Assembly (NCBI GenBank): GCA_002007465.1
Contig: LNAC01000347.1
Span: 1,503,440-1,567,439 of the forward strand
Reading direction: 5' to 3'
Source of the DNA: Ailurus styani
Lineage: Eukaryota; Chordata; Mammalia; Carnivora; Ailuridae
Length of the DNA: 64,000 nucleotides
Shown: in pieces, positions 59,185 to 64,000 of the stretch
Layout of the letters: the number at the start of each line of letters is the position of its first letter
How positions within the stretch are numbered: the stretch's first letter is position 1
Made by a program: the position numbers and the translations under genes
Notes under the pieces: model-generated
Told to the model about the DNA's origin: nothing
Seen by the model: the letters and a program-made list of their open reading frames with translations, nothing else
The model's database searches: none

Positions 59185-59215
<31 letters not shown>

Positions 59216-59216
59216 T
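59176..59216 (+). repeat. (TA)n(CA)n microsatellite
   Basis: ta units followed by about 13 ca units, within the L1 leader. Confidence 0.95.
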
Positions 59217-59340
59217 TTTCCTCCTTTCTCCTCCCCCTGGTTTTGGATCTCTTCCAATTTGGTTAGTGTATATTTGTCTGAGGTCATTGCTATCCTTTTA
59301 GTATTTTGTACTCTCATTCATCTATTCTTATCTGGATAAA

Positions 59341-60256
59341 ATGACAAGGCAGAAAAACTCACCTTAAAAAAAAAAGAACAAGAGGCAGTACCGATTGCTA
59401 GGGACCTAGTCAATACAGGCTTGAATAAGATATCAGAATTACAGTTCAGAATGACGATTATCAAGGTGCTAGCTGGGTTCCAAAAAAGCATGACAGATAC
59501 TAGAGAATCCCTATCTGGAGAAATGAAATCCCTTTCTGGAGAAATAAAAGAACTAAAATCTAACCAAGTCAAAATAAAAAAGCTATTAATGAGGTGTAGT
59601 AAAAAATGGAGGCTCTAACTACTAGAATAAATGAGGCAGAAGAGAGAATTAGTGATATAGAAGACCAAATGATGGAGAATAAAGAAGCTGAGAAAAAGAG
59701 AGATAAACAACTACTGGACCACAAGGGGAGAATTTGAGAGATAAGTGATACTATAAGATGAAACAATATTAGATAGAATATTTGGGATCTCCGATGAAGA
59801 AGAGAGGGAGGGGCAAAAAGTATATTGGAGCAAATTATAGAAGAGAATTTCCCTAATCTGATGAAGGGAACAAGCATCAAAATCCAGGAGGCACAGAGAA
59901 CCCACCTCAAAATCAATAAAAATAGGTTAATACTCCTTCATCAAATAGTAAAACTTACAAGTCTTAGTGACAAAGAGAAAATCCTGAAAGCAGCTCGGAA
60001 CAAGAGGTCTGTAACATACAATGGTAGAAATATTAGATTGGCAGCAAATCTATCCACAGAGACCTGGCAGGCCAGAAAGGACTGGCATCATATATTCAGA
60101 GCACTAAATGAGAAAAATATGCAGCCAAGCATACTATATCCAACTAGGCTGTCATTGAAAATAGAAGGAGAGTTAAAAATCTTCTAGGACAAACAAAAAC
60201 TAAAAAAGTTTGCTAACACCAAACCACCCCTACAGGAAATATTGAAAGGTCCTCTG
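59341..60256 (+). pseudogene. L1 ORF1 relic
   Basis: ORF1 of L1 encodes the RNA-binding coiled-coil chaperone of the retrotransposon. The expected start ATG is at 59341, but codon 9 is TAA, and further frameshifts follow near 59600 and 59730. The coiled-coil part lies around 59420-59760 (heptad-rich segments such as MKSLSGEIKELKSNQVKIKK). The RNA-binding C-terminal part lies around 59825-60187, including 'TWQARKDWHHIFRALNEKNMQPSILYPTRLS'-type L1 sequence. Confidence 0.85.
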
Positions 60257-60335
60257 AGCCAAGAGAGAGCCTAAAAGTAACAGACCAGAAAGGAACAGAG
60301 AAATATACAGTAACAGTCACCTTACAGGCAATACA

Positions 60336-63300
60336 ATGGCACTAAATCGTATCTTTCAATAGTTACCCCAAATGTAAATGGGCTAAATGCCCCAATCAAA
60401 AGACACAGGGTATCAGAATGGATAAAAAAATAAGATGTATCAATATGCTGTCTGCAAGAAACTCATTTTAAACCCAAAGACACCTCCAGATTTAAAGTGA
60501 GGAGGTGGAAAACAATTTACCATGCCAATGGACATCAAAAGAAAGCTGGGATGGCAATCCTTATATCAGATAAATTTGATTTTAAACCAAAGATTATAAT
60601 AATAGATGAGGAAGGACACTATATCATATTTAAAGGGTCTGTCCAACAAGAAGATCTAACAATTTTAAATATCTATTCCCCTAACATGAGAACAGCCAAT
60701 TATATAAGCCAATTAATAACAAAATCAAAGAAAGACATTGATAATAATACAATAATAGTAGGGGACTTTAACCCCACCACCCCCCCTTAATGAAATGGAC
60801 AGATCATCTAAGCAAAAGATCAATAACGAAATAAAGGCTTTAAATGGCACTGGACCAGATGGACATCACAGATATATTCAGAACATTCCATCCCAAAGCA
60901 ACAAAAAACACATTCTTCTCTTGTGCACATGGAACATTCTCCAGAATAGATCACATCCTGGGTCACAAATCAGGTCTCAACCTGATTTTGTACCAAAAGA
61001 TTGGGATTATTCCCTGTATATTTTCAGACCACAATGCTTTGAAACTAGAACTCAACCACAAGAGGAAAGTTGGAGAGAACTCAAATACGTGGAGGCTAAA
61101 GAATATTCTACTAAAGAATGAATGGGTCAACAGGGAAATTAAAGAAGAATTTAAGAAATTCATGGGAACAAATTAAAATGAAAACATAACTGTTCAAAAT
61201 CTTTGGGACACAGCAAAGGTGGTCCTGAGAGGAAAGTATATAGCAATACAAGCCTTTCTTGAGAAACAAGAAAGGTCTCAAGTTCACAACCTAACCCTAC
61301 GCCTAAAGGAGCTGGAGAAAAAACAACAAAGAAAGCCTAAACCCAGCAGGAGAAGAGAAATAATAAAGATCAGAGTGGAAATCAATAAGATGGAAACCAA
61401 AAGAACAGTAGAACAAATCAATGAAACTAGGAGCTGGTTCTTTGAAAGAATTAATAAGATTGATAAACCCCTGGCCAGACTTATCAAAAAGAAAAGAGAA
61501 ACGACCAAATAAATAAAATCATGAATGAAAGAGGAGAGATCACAATCAACACCAAAGAAATACAAACAATTATAAGAACGTATTATGAGCAACTATACAT
61601 CAGCAAATTTGACTACCTGGAAGAAATGGATGCATTCCTAGAGACATATAAACTACCAAAACTGAACTAGGAAGAAATAGAAAACTTGAACAGACCCGTA
61701 ACCAGTAAGGAGGTTGAAGTAGTCATCGAAAATCCTCCAACAAACAAGAGCCCTGGGCCAGGTGACTTCCAAGGGGAATTCTACCAAACATTTAAAGAAG
61801 AATTAATACCTATTCTCCTGAAACTGTTCCAAAAAATAGAAATGGAAGGAAAACTTCCAAAGTCATTTCATGAAGCCAGCAACACCTTCATCCCCAAAAC
61901 AGACAATGGCACCATCAAAGGAGATTTACAGGCATCTAGGTGGTTCAGTCATTGGGTGTCTGCCTTCGGCTCAGGTCATGATCCAGGATCAAGCCCCACA
62001 TCAGGCTCCCTGCTCAGCCAGAAGCCTGCTTCTCCTCTCCCACTCCCCCTGCTTCTGTTCCCTCTCTTGCTGTCTCTCTCTCTCTCTCTCTCTCTCCCTC
62101 TCTTGCTGTCTCTCTCTTTTTTAAAAAAGGAGAATTAGAGACCAATATCCCTGATGAACATGGATGCAAAAATTCTCACCAAAATACTAGCCAATAGGAT
62201 CCTACAATACATTAAAAGGATTATTCACCACAACCAAGTGGGATTTATTCCTCAGCTGCAAGATTTGTTCAACATCTGCAAATCAATCAATGTGATACAA
62301 TACATTAATAAAAGAAAGAACAAGAAACATATGATACTCTCAATAGATGCTGAAAAAGCATTTGACAGAGTACAGCATCCTTTCTTGATCAAAACTCTTC
62401 AGAGTGTAGAGATAAAATGTACATATCTCAATATCTTAAAAACCATCTATGAAAAACCCACAGTGAATGTCATTCTCAATGGGGAAAAACTGAAAGCTTT
62501 TCCCCTAAGGTCAGGAACACAGCAGGGCTGTCCCCTATCACCACTGCTATTCAACATAGTATGAGAAATCCTAGCCTCAGCAACCAGACAACAACATGAA
62601 ATAAAATGCATCCGAATTGGCAAAGAAGAAGTCAAACTCTCACTCTTTGCAGATGACATAATACTTTATATGGAAAACCCAAAAGACCCCACTTCAAAAC
62701 TGCTAGAACTCATACAGGAATTCAGTAAAGTGTCAGGATATAGAATCAATGCACAGAAATCAGTTGCATTTCTATACACCGACAGCAAGACAAAACAAAG
62801 AGAAATTAACAATTTCTTTTACAATTGTAAATTTCCCATTTACAATTGCACCCAAAGCCGTAAGATCCCTAGGAATAAAACTAACCATAGAGGCAAAGAA
62901 TCTGTACTCAGAAAACCATAAAGTACTCATGAAGGAAATTGAGGAAGACACAAAGAAATGGAAAAATGTTCCATGATTATGGATCAGAAGAAAAATATTC
63001 TAAAAATGTCTATGCTACCTAAAGCAACCTATACATTTAATGCAATCCCTATCAAGATGCCATCAACTTTTTTCAAAGAAATGGAGAAAATAATCCTAAA
63101 ATTTATATGGAACCAGAAAAGACCCCAAATAGCCAGAGGAATGTTGAAAAAGAAAACCAAAGTTGGTAACATCAAAATTCCAGACTTGAAACTCTATTAC
63201 AAAGCTGTAATCATCAAGACAGTATGGTACTGGCACAAAGACAGACACATAGATCAATGGAACAGAATAGAGATCCCAGAAATGGACCCTCAACCCTATG

Positions 63301-63603
63301 GTCAACTAATCTTCGACAAAGCAGGAAAGAATGTCCAATGGAAATGAGACAGTCTCTTCAACAAATGGTGTTGGGAAAGTTGGACAGCCACATGCAGAAG
63401 AATGAAACTGGACTATCTCCTTACACCACACACAAAAATAGACTCAAAATGGATGAAAGACTTCAATATGAGATAAGAATCTATCAAGATCCTTGAGAAG
63501 AACACAGGCAGAAACCTCTTCGACCTCAGCCGCAGCTACTAATTCCTAGAAACATTGCCAAAGGCAAGGGAAGTAAGAACAAAAATCAACTATTGGGACT
63601 TTA
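60336..63603 (+). pseudogene. L1 ORF2 relic (endonuclease and reverse transcriptase)
   Basis: The expected ATG at 60336 is followed by a frameshift and an in-frame TAG within 9 codons. The endonuclease region keeps IIVGDFN (60752-60774) and FSDHNAL (61021-61041). The reverse transcriptase region keeps NKSPGPGDFQGEFY (about 61743), [16 protein letters not shown] (62337-62385), [14 protein letters not shown] (62514-62555) and the catalytic LFADDIILY (62642-62670). A SINE at 61930-62126 splits the reverse transcriptase, a TGA follows motif B at about 62563, and the C-terminal end is missing beyond 63603. Confidence 0.92.
61930..62126 (+). mobile_element. Carnivore SINE (SINEC) inside L1 ORF2
   Basis: A plus-strand copy, 'caggcatctaggtggttcag', with a CT-rich body expanded to a (CT)n run at 62073-62096 and a short A-tail. 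Target duplication aaaggagattta / aaaggagaatta lies at 61918-61929 and about 62126-62137. It is younger than the L1. Confidence 0.93.
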
Positions 63604-63712
63604 CATTGGAATTTTGTGGTATGATGACAAAGAGGGTAATTTTTGCAAAAAATCATTTTCTCTTGCTTTATCTGGTCCATTTCCTGCCAAATCCTTATTT
63701 CTAATGGCATCT

Positions 63713-63880
63713 GGGTAAGGCATTTTACCTTAGTTGTCTTATCTGTAAAATGACACCAGTAATGGAACACATTTAGAATCACTTTAGGGATTAAATGTGA
63801 ACTAATCCAAATTAAGTGTTTAGTAGAGTATTTGGCACATAGTAGACACTTAAATGGAACTTAATTATTAGCATTGTTAT
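63713..63880 (+). mobile_element. MIR SINE
   Basis: 'agttgtcttatctgtaaaat', 'tagggattaaatgtgaacta' and 'atttggcacatagtagacac' are plus-strand MIR. Confidence 0.82.
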
Positions 63881-64000
63881 ATTACTTCCTGTCTTCAAAC
63901 TAATACTCTACCATGATTATTATTATTCTAATTTGTAGTAAATATGTGTTCTACTATTATTACTTATCTAAAAGTTAATGATTGTCCTTTTTATTTGCTT
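63881..64000. other. Unique AT-rich end of window
   Basis: att-rich sequence, nothing recognised. Confidence 0.4.

Larger units (their letters stand above)
57581..63603 (+). mobile_element. Carnivore L1, complete at 5' end, lacking 3' end
   Basis: Begins 'cggggaggagcaaatggcag', the start of the dog-type carnivore L1 5'UTR. It runs through the 5'UTR, a 240-bp tandem dimer, ORF1 and ORF2, and stops matching L1 at about 63603 in the last part of ORF2 (after 'caactattgggactt'). The 3'UTR and A-tail are absent, and no target duplication is visible. Frameshifts, stops, small deletions and a SINE in ORF2 make it inactive. Confidence 0.92.

Noticed and set aside
61686..62138. 150-codon open frame ending in a Leu/Ser-rich tail
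   Set aside because: It is L1 reverse transcriptase sequence running into an inserted SINE and is not a separate gene.
1..64000. CRISPR arrays, phage or bacterial operons
   Set aside because: Base composition, SINE, MIR and L1 content show mammalian DNA. No spacer-repeat structure or dense gene layout is present.

Overview
This is a stretch of carnivoran nuclear DNA, intergenic or intronic, with no protein-coding gene I can name. The host call rests on about 22 copies of the tRNA-Lys-derived carnivore SINE (SINEC/CAN SINE) with its recognisable head (gcgcctgggtggctcag), a CT-rich middle and an AAATAAATAAAATCTTT tail. It is supported by a near-full-length young L1 that matches my memory of dog-type carnivore L1. 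Several SINEs carry the tail form 'gcctacttgtgatctctct', which I associate with arctoid caniforms and especially mustelids (ferret, mink and relatives). That narrower placement is an inference.

Layout. 1-820: an L1 fragment with a 5' inversion. 2.4-3.3 kb: a degenerate ~19-bp minisatellite split by a solo LTR that has a 5-bp target duplication. 3.3-10 kb: mostly unique AT-rich DNA with one SINE, an AT-rich inverted repeat at 7.45 kb and L2 relics. 10.0-11.4 kb: an old L1 3' end broken by a long CTTT/CCTT tract, which itself contains a SINE. 12-24 kb: MIR, L2, DNA-transposon and old L1 relics with SINEs and GT repeats. 24.0-25.85 kb and 29.25-29.88 kb: two clusters of near-identical direct duplications bounded by single Ns. 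Each contains a truncated SINE, and they look like assembly products of heterozygous SINE insertions. 30.7-31.2 kb and 39.6-39.85 kb: two short GC/CpG-richer blocks that are the only places with weak exon-like signals. 37.9-39.5 kb: an ancient LTR-like element broken by two SINEs and an L1 fragment. 42.36-42.86 kb: a second LTR with a perfect 5-bp target duplication.

51.9-57.5 kb: an old L1 carrying a SINE at its left edge, a twin-primed younger L1 with a 16-bp target duplication, and a putative solo LTR. 57.58-63.60 kb: a younger carnivore L1 complete at its 5' end (5'UTR, a 240-bp tandem dimer, ORF1 and ORF2 relics). It is disabled by stops and frameshifts, has a SINE in ORF2 and lacks its 3' end. 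63.7-63.88 kb: a MIR.

I found no tRNA or rRNA gene, CRISPR array or bacterial or phage feature. All open frames over 100 codons lie in repeats or lack coding support. I did not find a new biological system. The most useful observations are the SINE-linked assembly duplications, the datable nesting of transposons, and two candidate exons that need an expression or conservation check.
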